From: Phycisphaerales bacterium
GTDB taxonomy: Bacteria; Planctomycetota; Phycisphaerae; Sedimentisphaerales; Anaerobacaceae
Assembly: GCA_011057845.1 (NCBI GenBank)
Contig: DSDB01000023.1
Location: 1-13,682 of the forward strand
Direction: 5' to 3'
DNA: 13,682 bases
Position 1 is the first letter of the stretch. Each line of letters starts with the position of its first letter. Of this stretch, positions 1 through 7,338 are shown one piece after another. Made by a program: the position numbers and the translations under genes. The notes below the pieces were generated by a model. That model was not told where the DNA came from, ran no database searches, and was given only the letters and a program-made list of their open reading frames with translations.

Positions 1-1
1 C

Positions 2-295
2 CAGTTCTCTACGCCCATAGGACGGATAGACTTGCTGTGTATCGCGAAGAAGGGTGAGTATGTGGTCGTGGAGATCAAGGCGGACGAGGCACAAGATTCT
101 GTCTTCGGCCAGATTCTGCGATATATCGGGTGGGTTCACCGCAACGTGAAGGGAGGCAGGGACAATGTGCGAGGCATCATTCTCGCATCGGAATTCCCTG
201 AGTCTGCTCGTTACTCTAGGATCGGACTGATGAAACCGAACTACAAAGAATTCCTTCAGTTCAAGAAGCATGGGCTAAATGTACAGGATACCTGA
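2..295 (+). CDS. NucS/DUF91-like PD-(D/E)XK nuclease, C-terminal fragment
   Basis: The reading frame is open from the window edge, so the gene begins outside the window and the TTG at 32 is an internal Leu codon. The visible 97 residues hold the catalytic core of a PD-(D/E)XK nuclease of the NucS/DUF91 kind: GRID just before the TTG (metal-binding Asp), then a beta strand ending VVVEIKA (the E-x-K pair), then GQILRYIGWV (the Q-x-x-x-Y type helix) and a final strand VRGIILASE. NucS-family enzymes cleave mismatched or branched DNA. Here the last 17 bp overlap a DNA methyltransferase start, so the more likely role is the restriction half of a restriction-modification pair. That role is inferred from context. 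The fold call is fairly secure; the missing N-terminus could carry a target-recognition domain. Confidence 0.8.
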   Translation, partial: QFSTPIGRIDLLCIAKKGEYVVVEIKADEAQDSVFGQILRYIGWVHRNVKGGRDNVRGIILASEFPESARYSRIGLMKPNYKEFLQFKKHGLNVQDT

Positions 296-1220
296 AGAGT
301 CTAAGTGGCCGCAGGCCTTTGTTGACAGAGTAATCAACGATGATGCGCTGAACACGCTGGCCAAGATGCCGGACCGATGTGTGGCCCTTATCGTGACAAG
401 CCCGCCCTATTGGAATGTCGTCGATTACGGCATAAAAGGGCAAATCGGGCAAACCAGTTACGAGCAGTATATCAGCGACCTTGTGCCGATATGGGAAGAG
501 GCCGAGCGGGTTCTGATCCCCAATGGGAAGCTGGCGATCGTAACGCCAATCATGCCGATTCCCAAGAAAGTGATGAACAGCGGGCATACGAGGCACTTGA
601 AGAACATCAACAACGACATTGAGCAGTCGATACTCAGGAACATTCCGGCTCTCGACAGACTGAGCCTGTTTGTCTGGCAGAAACAGACTTCTGTCAAGAT
701 GTTTGGGAGTTACCCATTTCCTCCGAACATCTATGAAGACAACACAATCGAATTCATCAACGTGTATGTGAAGCAAGGCGCTCCGCCAGGCATCACCAAA
801 GAGGCCAAAGTGCCCAGCGAGTTGACGCAGGAAGAGTGGCGAAATCTGACGATGCAGATTTGGCCGATGTATCCCGAAGACGTGCAGAGGGCTGGGGGGC
901 ATCCGGCGCCTTTTCCGGTTGTGCTTCCTCAGCGGCTCATCATGATGTACACGTTCAAGGAGTGCCCCGATGCCGGTTTTGCCGGTGACATCGTCCTGGA
1001 TATGTTCAATGGAGCAGGAGCTACGTGCGTCGCCGCCAGAGCCCTGGGTCGCCGGTGGATTGGAATCGATCTTCATGGGGGCTATTGTGAGATCGCACGA
1101 AACCGCGTGCGGCATGACGTTGTGGACCCCTACTGCATGATGCTGCAAACCGTAAGGGTGCGAGGCGCCAAGAGCAGCCGTCAGCTTGTATTGTTCGCTG
1201 ATTCCGTCGCAGAACAGTGA
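279..1220 (+). CDS. Beta-class site-specific DNA methyltransferase (probable N4-cytosine)
   Basis: The 313-residue protein has the motif order of beta-class amino-methyltransferases. The catalytic motif IV TSPPYW is at residues 40-45, followed much later by HPAPFP..LPQRLI (208-221, motif X) and the AdoMet-binding motif I DMFNGAGAT (240-248) with GIDL (262-265, motif II). SPPY, rather than DPPY, is typical of N4-cytosine methylation, though N6-adenine cannot be excluded. All key motifs are intact and the length is normal for the family, so it should be active. The ATG at 279 lies inside the end of the nuclease gene (17 bp overlap), which suggests translational coupling and a shared recognition site. 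The Shine-Dalgarno sequence is weak. The region has lower G+C than the genes to the right, consistent with transfer. Only 25 bp separate its stop from the convergent TIGR03790 gene. Confidence 0.9.
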   Translation: MYRIPEESKWPQAFVDRVINDDALNTLAKMPDRCVALIVTSPPYWNVVDYGIKGQIGQTSYEQYISDLVPIWEEAERVLIPNGKLAIVTPIMPIPKKVMNSGHTRHLKNINNDIEQSILRNIPALDRLSLFVWQKQTSVKMFGSYPFPPNIYEDNTIEFINVYVKQGAPPGITKEAKVPSELTQEEWRNLTMQIWPMYPEDVQRAGGHPAPFPVVLPQRLIMMYTFKECPDAGFAGDIVLDMFNGAGATCVAARALGRRWIGIDLHGGYCEIARNRVRHDVVDPYCMMLQTVRVRGAKSSRQLVLFADSVAEQ

Positions 1221-1245
1221 GTCGGCAATTGCCCCACGGGCACTA

Positions 1246-2445
1246 TCAGTTCGGCCTCTTGAAGGGGCGATAGAGAGGGTCGCCGATGAGGAGCATTTGC
1301 CAGGAGTTGTAGGGGTTGGTGGCGTAAAAGGCTTCGACGAGGCATCGACCGGCAAAGAGCTTGCTGAAGAACATATCGGGCTTGGGGAAGGCCTGGAGAT
1401 AGGGTTCGGCGACGGGACCGAGGGTCGCGGTGATGCCGTCGCGGAGCATGGCCGGGCCCCACTGGGTGCTGTTGGGGTCGCGCAGGTCCACGGCCTCGAA
1501 ACTGGCGATGTGGTAGCCGACGGCCCCGTCGACAAACTCGAAGGCATCGACATAGTTCTTGAGGCTGTACCACCCGCAGTACAAGGCTGTCCTCGGGCAG
1601 TCGCCGCTTTGGAACAGCGCCTCGGTGGATTCGTGACGGACCTCGAAGAGGCCGTGGCGCTGTATCATCGCCGCCAGGTCCCGCAGGCATCCGTCATAGA
1701 GCCCGAAGGCGTCGCGCCGGGTTATCCCCCGTGAATCGACATAGGCGACTCCCTGGAGCCCCTGTGCCTCGGCGGCGAGGGCCTTGTCCACCAGCGCACG
1801 GGCGATGTCCAGAGACGGTCCATCCAGCCGGCTGACCATCAGCGTGCGGGATATCTCCGGAACGGGATGGTTTAAGAGGTCGTTGGGCCGCCAGCGAAAG
1901 AGGTCGTAGTCCTCGAATCTCGCCAGGGATAGTTCGCTGTCGAGGCTCGCTCCGGTCTCGGCGCCGGTGATCCGGTTGACCTCGGCGCGATACTGCATGA
2001 CCCGGGCTTCCGATTGCTGATAGGCGGTGGTGTTGCTCTTGCCCTCTTTGGCCAGTGTGGCCGAGATGTCCTGTTGGGCCTTGAGTTTCGCTCTCCACTG
2101 GGCCAGTTCCGCGGACTTGTTCGGCAGCGGGCCTCGCGGGCCGACTTTGTAGGGCACGCCATAGACCGTCAGGAGGCAACGGATCGGGCCGGTCGCCTCC
2201 TGCTGCGCCAGGGCCTTACGAACCGGTGTGAGCACCTTGTCGTTGTAGTCGGCGCGGCTGATGGAATCTCGCAGTTCGCCCAGCGACAGTTCAAGGATCG
2301 AGCGGACAGCGCGTCTGTCCATGTAGTATCGCGCCAGCTCCACCGATCCGGCGACGTCGCGGTTTGCGATGACCATGACCTCATCCGGGCCCAGGGCCGG
2401 GCAGGACGCCGCCAGCAGCATCAGCAGGGCCGCACAGCATGGCAT
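1246..2445 (-). CDS. TIGR03790-family secreted protein of unknown function
   Basis: I recognise this as the TIGR03790 family, which has no known biochemical role. Markers, numbered from the start chosen here (399 residues), are VMVIANRDVAGS (23-34), the strand LTVYGVPYKV (92-101), GASLDSELSL (165-174) and the C-terminal block NPYNSWQMLLIGDPLYRPF (377-395). Residues 1-19 form a hydrophobic export signal (MPCCAALLMLLAASCPALG). The Cys at 15 after LLAAS could also be a weak lipobox, so the protein is periplasmic, outer-membrane anchored or secreted. A longer reading frame begins with GTG at 2532, but its first 29 codons run through the transcription terminator of the upstream kamA-like gene, so the ATG at 2445 is the better start. 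No clear Shine-Dalgarno sequence precedes it. A polar stretch around residues 118-160 may be a helical insertion. Confidence 0.85.
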   Translation of the reverse strand: MPCCAALLMLLAASCPALGPDEVMVIANRDVAGSVELARYYMDRRAVRSILELSLGELRDSISRADYNDKVLTPVRKALAQQEATGPIRCLLTVYGVPYKVGPRGPLPNKSAELAQWRAKLKAQQDISATLAKEGKSNTTAYQQSEARVMQYRAEVNRITGAETGASLDSELSLARFEDYDLFRWRPNDLLNHPVPEISRTLMVSRLDGPSLDIARALVDKALAAEAQGLQGVAYVDSRGITRRDAFGLYDGCLRDLAAMIQRHGLFEVRHESTEALFQSGDCPRTALYCGWYSLKNYVDAFEFVDGAVGYHIASFEAVDLRDPNSTQWGPAMLRDGITATLGPVAEPYLQAFPKPDMFFSKLFAGRCLVEAFYATNPYNSWQMLLIGDPLYRPFKRPN

Positions 2446-2472
2446 CAGGCCGCGGGGCCCGCGAATCGGCGC

Positions 2473-2500
2473 AAAAAAGAACCCCCGCGTTATCCGGGGG
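2473..2500 (-). terminator. Rho-independent terminator after the kamA-like gene
   Basis: On the minus strand, CCCCCG-GATAACG-CGGGGG forms a 6-bp all-GC stem with a 7-nt loop and is followed at once by TTCTTTTTT. It lies 42 bp after the aminomutase stop, so it should end that transcript. The next gene downstream, TIGR03790, would then need its own promoter in the remaining short gap, or read-through. Confidence 0.85.
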
Positions 2501-2541
2501 CGTCGATGGTTCTGGTCGTTCGGCCCCATCACAGCGTTGCC

Positions 2542-3684
2542 TCACACATGTTCATCGTCCTGCGGCTGATCGGTGCTGTAGGTTTCCAGTGGGTCGCCGT
2601 AGTCATCCAGCCAGCACGCCCGCGGATTGCGAGCGAAGACGAGTACTCTGCCGCTGTCGCAATCATGGGCGGCGCGGTGGTACTTGAACAGGATCTGATC
2701 GTGCGTCTTGGCCAGAATCTCGATCTTGCCGGTGGCATGGGACATGACGAACCTCATGCGTTTGGCCAGTCCGGAGACGCGGCTCTTGGCGTTGGCGATG
2801 ATGTCGTAGCCCTCTTCGATCGGCACGACGTAGGCGCTGTTGCCGGCGGCGGGCCGGCACTGGAATATGTAGTAAGGCACGGCCCCGATGCAGGCGAGCT
2901 TCCTCCACAGCCTGGCGAGAATGGCGGGGTCGTCGTTGAGGCCGCGGATCAGCGGCGACTGATTCGCCACCACGGCCCCGGCCCGCAGGAGCCGCTCGAC
3001 GCCGCGGACGGCCGCATCGGTCAGCTCCCGCGGATGGACGAAGTGCGTCATGATGTAGATGCGTTTGCGGGCGGTGCTGTAGCGGGCGATCATGTCCGTC
3101 AGCGACGGGTCATCGAGGATGCGATAGGGATTGAACGCGGGCATCTTCGTGCCGATGCGGATGATGCCGACGTGGTCGATTTCACGCAGCCCACGGACGA
3201 TGGGTTCGAGGCGGCCGGTGGTCAGAATCAGCGGGTCGCCGCCGCTGAGCAGCACGTTAGTGACATCGGGACGCTCGCGGATGTACGCCAGGGCGGCGCC
3301 GAGGTTCTGGAGGTAATCCTGCCGCGGCGTGATGAACACGCGCTTGCGGAAACAGTACCGGCAAATGGCGCCGCAGACGTTGCTGACCAGCAGCAGCACC
3401 GTCGAACGGTACTTGTGTTCGACACCGGGCATGACGGTGTAGGCCTTTTCGTTTGACGGATCGAGGTCACCCCAGCCGTCCAGTTCTTTCTCATGGGGAA
3501 CGACGATGGACCGGATGGGGTCTTTGGGGTCGTCCCAGTTGATCAGGGACAGGTAATAATCCGTGCTTCGAAACGCATACGTGTCGGCGACGCGCGTCAG
3601 GCGCCGGCGTTCGCTGGGGCCCAGCCGCTCCAGCCGGTCGATCCGCGTTACATGTCGTGTTCTCGCAGAGGTATCCGTTGACAT
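2542..3684 (-). CDS. KamA-family radical SAM/PLP aminomutase, substrate uncertain
   Basis: This 380-residue protein belongs to the lysine 2,3-aminomutase (KamA) family. These radical SAM enzymes use a 4Fe-4S cluster, S-adenosylmethionine and PLP to move an amino group from the alpha to the beta carbon. The cluster motif CGAICRYC gives Cys104, Cys108 and Cys111. LLSGGDPL (145-152) is the SAM-binding GGD strand, and Lys320 in HATGK is the expected PLP lysine. Aligned by eye to the clostridial enzyme, the two aspartates that hold the substrate side-chain amine (Asp293 and Asp330) correspond to Arg277 in FQCRPAAG and Ser315 in FVMSHATGK. It is therefore unlikely to be a true lysine enzyme, and an acidic or modified substrate is possible. 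An EpmB-like role is also not supported, because I recall that EpmB keeps an aspartate at the first position. The start is well supported by GGAGGTG 8 nt upstream. Confidence 0.88.
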   Translation of the reverse strand: MSTDTSARTRHVTRIDRLERLGPSERRRLTRVADTYAFRSTDYYLSLINWDDPKDPIRSIVVPHEKELDGWGDLDPSNEKAYTVMPGVEHKYRSTVLLLVSNVCGAICRYCFRKRVFITPRQDYLQNLGAALAYIRERPDVTNVLLSGGDPLILTTGRLEPIVRGLREIDHVGIIRIGTKMPAFNPYRILDDPSLTDMIARYSTARKRIYIMTHFVHPRELTDAAVRGVERLLRAGAVVANQSPLIRGLNDDPAILARLWRKLACIGAVPYYIFQCRPAAGNSAYVVPIEEGYDIIANAKSRVSGLAKRMRFVMSHATGKIEILAKTHDQILFKYHRAAHDCDSGRVLVFARNPRACWLDDYGDPLETYSTDQPQDDEHV

Positions 3685-3692
3685 GGCTTATG

Positions 3693-3699
3693 CACCTCC
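3693..3699 (-). promoter_or_regulatory. Strong ribosome binding site of the kamA-like gene
   Basis: GGAGGTG on the minus strand ends 8 nt before the ATG at 3684. It is one of the best Shine-Dalgarno matches in the window and fixes the start of the aminomutase. Confidence 0.85.
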
Positions 3700-3718
3700 G
3701 AGAAGGCTGTGAACCCAC

Positions 3719-3752
3719 GGGCGGCAGGGCCTTCTGATGAAGGACGCCGCCC
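3719..3752 (-). other. Nested stem-loop between the phosphoglycosyl transferase and kamA-like genes
   Basis: The outer stem is GGGCGGC paired with GCCGCCC (7 bp, perfect). Inside it CCTTC pairs with GAAGG around a 4-nt loop, with small internal loops between. It starts 2 nt after the stop of the phosphoglycosyl transferase gene. There is no T-tract after it on either strand, so it is not a standard intrinsic terminator. It may stabilise the 3' end of the polysaccharide message, pause RNA polymerase, or be a processing site that separates kamA-like expression from the operon. Confidence 0.6.
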
Positions 3753-3754
3753 GG

Positions 3755-4366
3755 TCAGTCCCGGCGGTCGGGGCGCGGGGTACGGGTCTCCTGAGTCTGT
3801 GAGTAGCGTTTCTCATAGATATTCCTGCGTCCGAAGACCTGGCATACCGTCGCCAGAATGATCTTGCAGTCGAGCCAAAGACTCGCGGTTTCGACGTATC
3901 TGACGTCGAGTTCCAGTTTCTCCTCCACCGTCAGCTCCCCTCGGCCGGAGACCTGGGCGAGGCCTGTCAGGCCCGGCTTGACCTCAAGCCGCCGCCGCTG
4001 CCGCTGGTTCCATTCGGCCATCTGCGACATGTACAAGGGCCGGGGTCCGACAATACTCATCTGCCCCATGACTATATTAACAAGTTGGGGCAGTTCATCA
4101 AGGGAATATTCTCGGAGGAATCGGCCGATGCGGGTCAGACGCGGGTCGGCGCCCGATTTCGGGCTCGCTCCGTAGGGGTCCACGTCCGTCCGCATCGTTC
4201 GGAACTTCAGGAATATAAAGGGTTTACCGTTTTTCCCAGCTCGCTCCTGTCGGAAAATAATCGGGCCCCTGCTGGTAAGTCCTATAATAACTGCGATAAG
4301 AGCAAAAAGAGGGCTCAGGATAATCAGCGCCGGAACCACAAGGAGGATATCCATCAGGCGTTTCAT
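3755..4366 (-). CDS. Monotopic phosphoglycosyl transferase (bacterial sugar transferase, PglC/WcaJ C-terminal type)
   Basis: This enzyme would transfer a phospho-sugar from a nucleotide sugar to undecaprenyl phosphate, the first membrane step of polysaccharide assembly. The 203-residue protein is the minimal catalytic form with no extra N-terminal membrane domain. It has a hydrophobic re-entrant helix at residues 5-30, LKFRTM at 53-58, the catalytic Asp-Glu pair D90-E91 in SLDELPQL, SIVGPRP at 104-110 and KPGLTGLAQVSGR at 130-142. A longer frame runs back to 4549, but its first 61 residues overlap the aminotransferase and match nothing in the family. The start at 4366 gives an ATGA overlap with the aminotransferase stop, so the two are translationally coupled. 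It is the last gene of the polysaccharide operon. The first sugar is unknown. Confidence 0.93.
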   Translation of the reverse strand: MKRLMDILLVVPALIILSPLFALIAVIIGLTSRGPIIFRQERAGKNGKPFIFLKFRTMRTDVDPYGASPKSGADPRLTRIGRFLREYSLDELPQLVNIVMGQMSIVGPRPLYMSQMAEWNQRQRRRLEVKPGLTGLAQVSGRGELTVEEKLELDVRYVETASLWLDCKIILATVCQVFGRRNIYEKRYSQTQETRTPRPDRRD

Positions 4367-5517
4367 CGGGCCACCGTGAATTTCGTGATGAAATCGACCG
4401 TCCGGCGCACCGTCTTCTCGCCGGCCCGGGGATGCAGCGGGAGATTGACTACCTCCCGCGAGGCCTTTTCCGCCTCGGGGCACATCCCCTGCTGGTATCC
4501 ATAGGGGGCCAGAGGGGTTTCGATTGGATGCAGGGGGCACTCGAACCAACTGCCCAGTTCCACGCCCGCCTGGGCGGCCTCGGACAAGGCCCGGTCCTTC
4601 TCGGTGATGCGAACCGGGTAACGGACCATGACCGGGTCCGCCACCTGGGGATCATGGCCTCGGGTGGGCCAACCTCGTTCGGCAAGCAACCGATCATAGA
4701 GGACGGCCATCCGCCGGCGATGGGCCAGGTTGCCTTCAATCCTGCTCAGTTGCTGAAGCCCGGATCTCGCCTGCACACCACCGGCGGCCTTAAAGAAATC
4801 GTCCGGCATGTGGGGCTGGAACTCGCAGGTGCTCGACGATCCGACGACGAGGCCTTTTTTTGTCAGGTAGCGGAAGAACTGCTGGGCCAAAGCCGTAGTC
4901 CGGGGGTAGATAAGGCCGCGATAGACCATCAACTGCGCCTGGAGCATGAAGACCTCTTTGGCGCGGGGGCGACACATGTGCCGGCGGCGCAGGTCCTCGA
5001 TGCGCTCGGCCAGGTCCGGGTTGTCCGTCGTGACCATGCCGCCCAGACCCGTGGTATAGGGCTTGTTCCACTGGGATGAGAAATAGGCCGCCTGGCCGAA
5101 CGTGCCCACCATCCTACCTTTGTACTTCGAACCCAGGGCCAGACAGCAGTCCTCAATCACCGTCACTCCATGGTCGGCGGCGATCTTCAGGATGGCGTCC
5201 ATCTCGCAGGGGTAGCCATAGGTATGCTGGGCGATGATGATCTTTGTCCGAGGCGTGATCTTCGCGGCCAACAGATCGACATTCATATTGAACGTCGCCG
5301 GTTCGATGTCCACGTACACCGGATCGGCCCCGACGTACTTGATCGGGTTGACGTCCATGACGCAGGTGTAGCCAGGTAAAATGACTTCGTCGCCCGGCCC
5401 CACGCCGAGTCCGCGGAGTATGGCGTACAGGGCCACGCGACCCTTCCAGAAGGCGAATCCATGGGAGGCGCCCACCCAGCGGGCGAATGTCTGCTCATAG
5501 TCTCGTATGCGGCTCAT
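4363..5517 (-). CDS. DegT/DnrJ/EryC1-family PLP sugar aminotransferase
   Basis: These enzymes transaminate a nucleotide-linked keto-sugar, usually a 4-keto-6-deoxy sugar, using glutamate as amino donor. The 384-residue protein has the usual layout: a substrate/PLP loop DEVILPGYTCV (43-53), Asp123 in VIEDCC, which pairs with the PLP ring nitrogen, and FSSQWNKPYTTGLGG (146-160), where Lys152 is the Schiff-base lysine. The sequence around the lysine (SSQWNK) differs from the common SFxxxK form, so its keto-sugar cannot be guessed from sequence. No 4,6-dehydratase is present in the window to supply one, so it must be elsewhere. AGGAGA lies just upstream of the ATG. The gene overlaps the epimerase before it and the phosphoglycosyl transferase after it, in both cases by ATGA. 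Confidence 0.92.
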   Translation of the reverse strand: MSRIRDYEQTFARWVGASHGFAFWKGRVALYAILRGLGVGPGDEVILPGYTCVMDVNPIKYVGADPVYVDIEPATFNMNVDLLAAKITPRTKIIIAQHTYGYPCEMDAILKIAADHGVTVIEDCCLALGSKYKGRMVGTFGQAAYFSSQWNKPYTTGLGGMVTTDNPDLAERIEDLRRRHMCRPRAKEVFMLQAQLMVYRGLIYPRTTALAQQFFRYLTKKGLVVGSSSTCEFQPHMPDDFFKAAGGVQARSGLQQLSRIEGNLAHRRRMAVLYDRLLAERGWPTRGHDPQVADPVMVRYPVRITEKDRALSEAAQAGVELGSWFECPLHPIETPLAPYGYQQGMCPEAEKASREVVNLPLHPRAGEKTVRRTVDFITKFTVAR

Positions 5518-6626
5518 CCGTTCTCCTGGTGTCTGTCGTACCTGTCAAGGAGGACCTGTGCGATGCGTTCGGCGGCGTGGCCGTCCCACAATGGCGGCGC
5601 TTGACCGCCGCCGCTGTCGCCGGCCATCACCCGCTCGAATGCCTCGATGATTCGTTCGGTCTTTACGCCTACAATCCGGTTCGACCCGCACTCGACCGTC
5701 GAGGGGCGCTCGGTGTTCTCGCGTAATGTCAGGCAGGGAATCCCCAAGTAGGTCGTCTCCTCCTGGATGCCGCCGGAATCGGTCAGGACGATGCGTGCGC
5801 CGGCAACCAGGCGGCCGAAGTCCAGATACCCGAGCGGCTCTTCTAGACGCAGGTTGTTCATCCGGACCACCCGCCCGTGCAAAGAACCGTTTTCGAGGTT
5901 CTTGCGCGTCCGGGGATGAATCGGGAAGATGACGGGCATCTGTCGCTGGACCACATCCAGGGCGTCCAGGATGCCCGCGAAGACGGCCGGATCATCCACA
6001 TTGGAGGGGCGATGCAGCGTGAGCACGGCATACCGGCCCTCTTCGAGCGACAGGTCCTTGAGCACGGGCGACTGCATGGTTCGCGGGCGGCCGTGGATGA
6101 GCGAGTCGATCATCACATTGCCCACGAGGACGATTTTGTCGGGGTCCACGCCCTCTTTGAGGAGATTATCCACGCCGCTTTGCTCGCTGCACAGCAACAG
6201 ATCGCTGATGGCGTCGGTCAGGAGGCGGTTGATCTCCTCCGGCATGGTCCGGTCGAAACTCCGCAGGCCGGCTTCGACGTGGACGAGCCTGACGCCGAGC
6301 TTCACCGCCACGAGGCCGCAGGCGATGGTGCTGTTGACGTCGCCGACGACGAGTACGACGTCGGGCTTGTGTTCGAGCACCACCGGTTCGAATCGCCGCA
6401 TGATCTCGGCGGTCTGGATGGCATGAGAACCGGAGCCCACCTCGAGATTGATGTCGGGGTCGCGGATTTCGAGGTGGTCGAAGAACGATTCGCTCATCCG
6501 CCTGTCATAGTGTTGGCCGGTGTGAACGAGCAGGGCCTCGATGCGCTCATGGGCTTGATAGGCCCTGAGAATCGGGGCGATCTTCATGAAATTGGGGCGG
6601 GCTCCGACGATGTTGATGATCTTCAT
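5514..6626 (-). CDS. wecB: Non-hydrolysing UDP-N-acetylglucosamine 2-epimerase
   Basis: This enzyme interconverts UDP-GlcNAc and UDP-ManNAc in the cytoplasm and supplies ManNAc or its derivatives for surface polysaccharide. The 370-residue protein matches the family from end to end: GARPNFMKIAPI (8-19), HTGQHYDRRMSESFF (35-49), VGDVNST with Asp96, HVEAGLRS with Glu118, PEEINR with Glu131, and TLHRPSNVD with His205. These are the positions of the catalytic and UDP-binding residues known in Escherichia coli WecB. The length is normal and nothing is missing. An AAAGG motif sits 6 nt before the ATG, and the stop overlaps the aminotransferase start (ATGA). No UDP-ManNAc dehydrogenase (WecC) is present in the window, so oxidation to ManNAcA is not shown. 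Confidence 0.95.
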   Translation of the reverse strand: MKIINIVGARPNFMKIAPILRAYQAHERIEALLVHTGQHYDRRMSESFFDHLEIRDPDINLEVGSGSHAIQTAEIMRRFEPVVLEHKPDVVLVVGDVNSTIACGLVAVKLGVRLVHVEAGLRSFDRTMPEEINRLLTDAISDLLLCSEQSGVDNLLKEGVDPDKIVLVGNVMIDSLIHGRPRTMQSPVLKDLSLEEGRYAVLTLHRPSNVDDPAVFAGILDALDVVQRQMPVIFPIHPRTRKNLENGSLHGRVVRMNNLRLEEPLGYLDFGRLVAGARIVLTDSGGIQEETTYLGIPCLTLRENTERPSTVECGSNRIVGVKTERIIEAFERVMAGDSGGGQAPPLWDGHAAERIAQVLLDRYDRHQENG

Positions 6627-6698
6627 GAATTGCCTTTCATGCGTTGGCTCGGCAAGCGCCCATCCGGCCGTCGCCGCTCGGCCTTGCGGCGGGGCATC

Positions 6699-7331
6699 CT
6701 ACCGCGGATTCTCTTGCGTATCGGCGCTCAGGTCGAGGACATAACGGTTCATGCAACGGCCTTCCGGCGTCGTGTAGGTTGATTCCACCTTCCAGCCGAG
6801 GCCCTGATAGAAGGCGTTGACCTTGTCGTTGTTGTGGGCGTCGGTCGTCAGATAACAGCCGGCGGCCCGGCGGCGTTTTACTTCTTCGACCCAACGGCCG
6901 ACGAGCGCCCGTCCGACGCCTCGTCGCTGGGCTTCGGGGGCGACGGCGATGCTGCTGAGCAGCGCCCTTGGGGGCCCGGGGGGCGCTTCTCCGCGGTAGA
7001 AGACGGCGCGAAACAGCCGTTTCGCCGTCGCGGGTCGGCGCAGCACCGCCCCTGCGGCGGCCCGGCAGAAGGCCCACCAGCGCCGCTTGAGCAGTCGCTT
7101 GAAATAGCCCCGAGGGGTGACGGGACCCACGACAGCTCCCAGGATGTCGGAGGTCTGCGCATCTTCGGCCACAAAACCGACACCCGTCGGATCCTGGAGA
7201 AACGATCCGTAGAACTCGCGCAGGAACCGCGGCCCCAGGAAGGTGAGGAAGAAATCCGGAAATGCACGGATGTGCACGTCGACGACCTTGTCGATATGGT
7301 CGGATTTAATCGGAACTATCTGGAAGTCCAT
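6699..7331 (-). CDS. GNAT-family N-acetyltransferase
   Basis: The 210-residue protein has the acetyl-CoA binding core of the GNAT fold. The strand LLSSIAVAPEAQ leads into QRRGVGRAL (135-143, motif A), and NNDKVNAFYQGLGW (167-180) is the usual motif B helix. Residues 76-125 form a long Arg-rich, partly hydrophobic insertion (YFKRLLKRRWWAFCR) that could lie against the membrane or a partner. In this setting a reasonable role is N-acetylation of the amino sugar made by the DegT aminotransferase, as WecD does for Fuc4N, but the sequence alone does not show the substrate. GAGG overlaps the stop of the upstream glycosyltransferase, only 7 bp away, so the two genes are cotranscribed. A 72-bp gap follows before the epimerase gene. 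Confidence 0.88.
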   Translation of the reverse strand: MDFQIVPIKSDHIDKVVDVHIRAFPDFFLTFLGPRFLREFYGSFLQDPTGVGFVAEDAQTSDILGAVVGPVTPRGYFKRLLKRRWWAFCRAAAGAVLRRPATAKRLFRAVFYRGEAPPGPPRALLSSIAVAPEAQRRGVGRALVGRWVEEVKRRRAAGCYLTTDAHNNDKVNAFYQGLGWKVESTYTTPEGRCMNRYVLDLSADTQENPR

Positions 7332-7338
7332 GCGCGCC

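Noticed and set aside
1224..1233. GGCAATTGCC palindrome between the convergent methyltransferase and TIGR03790 genes
   Set aside because: Too short a stem with no loop room and no T-tract, so not a supported bidirectional terminator.
261..1553. 430-codon open frame on the minus strand
   Set aside because: It covers the methyltransferase in antisense and part of the TIGR03790 gene in another frame, both better supported. The product is compositionally biased with no motif.
2014..3456. 480-codon open frame on the + strand
   Set aside because: It lies antisense to the TIGR03790 and kamA-like genes, both of which have clear family motifs. Its product is low-complexity and Arg/Gly/His-rich, as expected for an antisense frame in G+C-rich DNA.
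4367..4549. 61-residue N-terminal extension of the phosphoglycosyl transferase
   Set aside because: It overlaps the end of the aminotransferase gene, has no family similarity, and the ATGA overlap at 4363-4366 gives a natural start.
5877..6782. 301-codon open frame on the + strand
   Set aside because: Antisense shadow of the well-conserved UDP-GlcNAc 2-epimerase.
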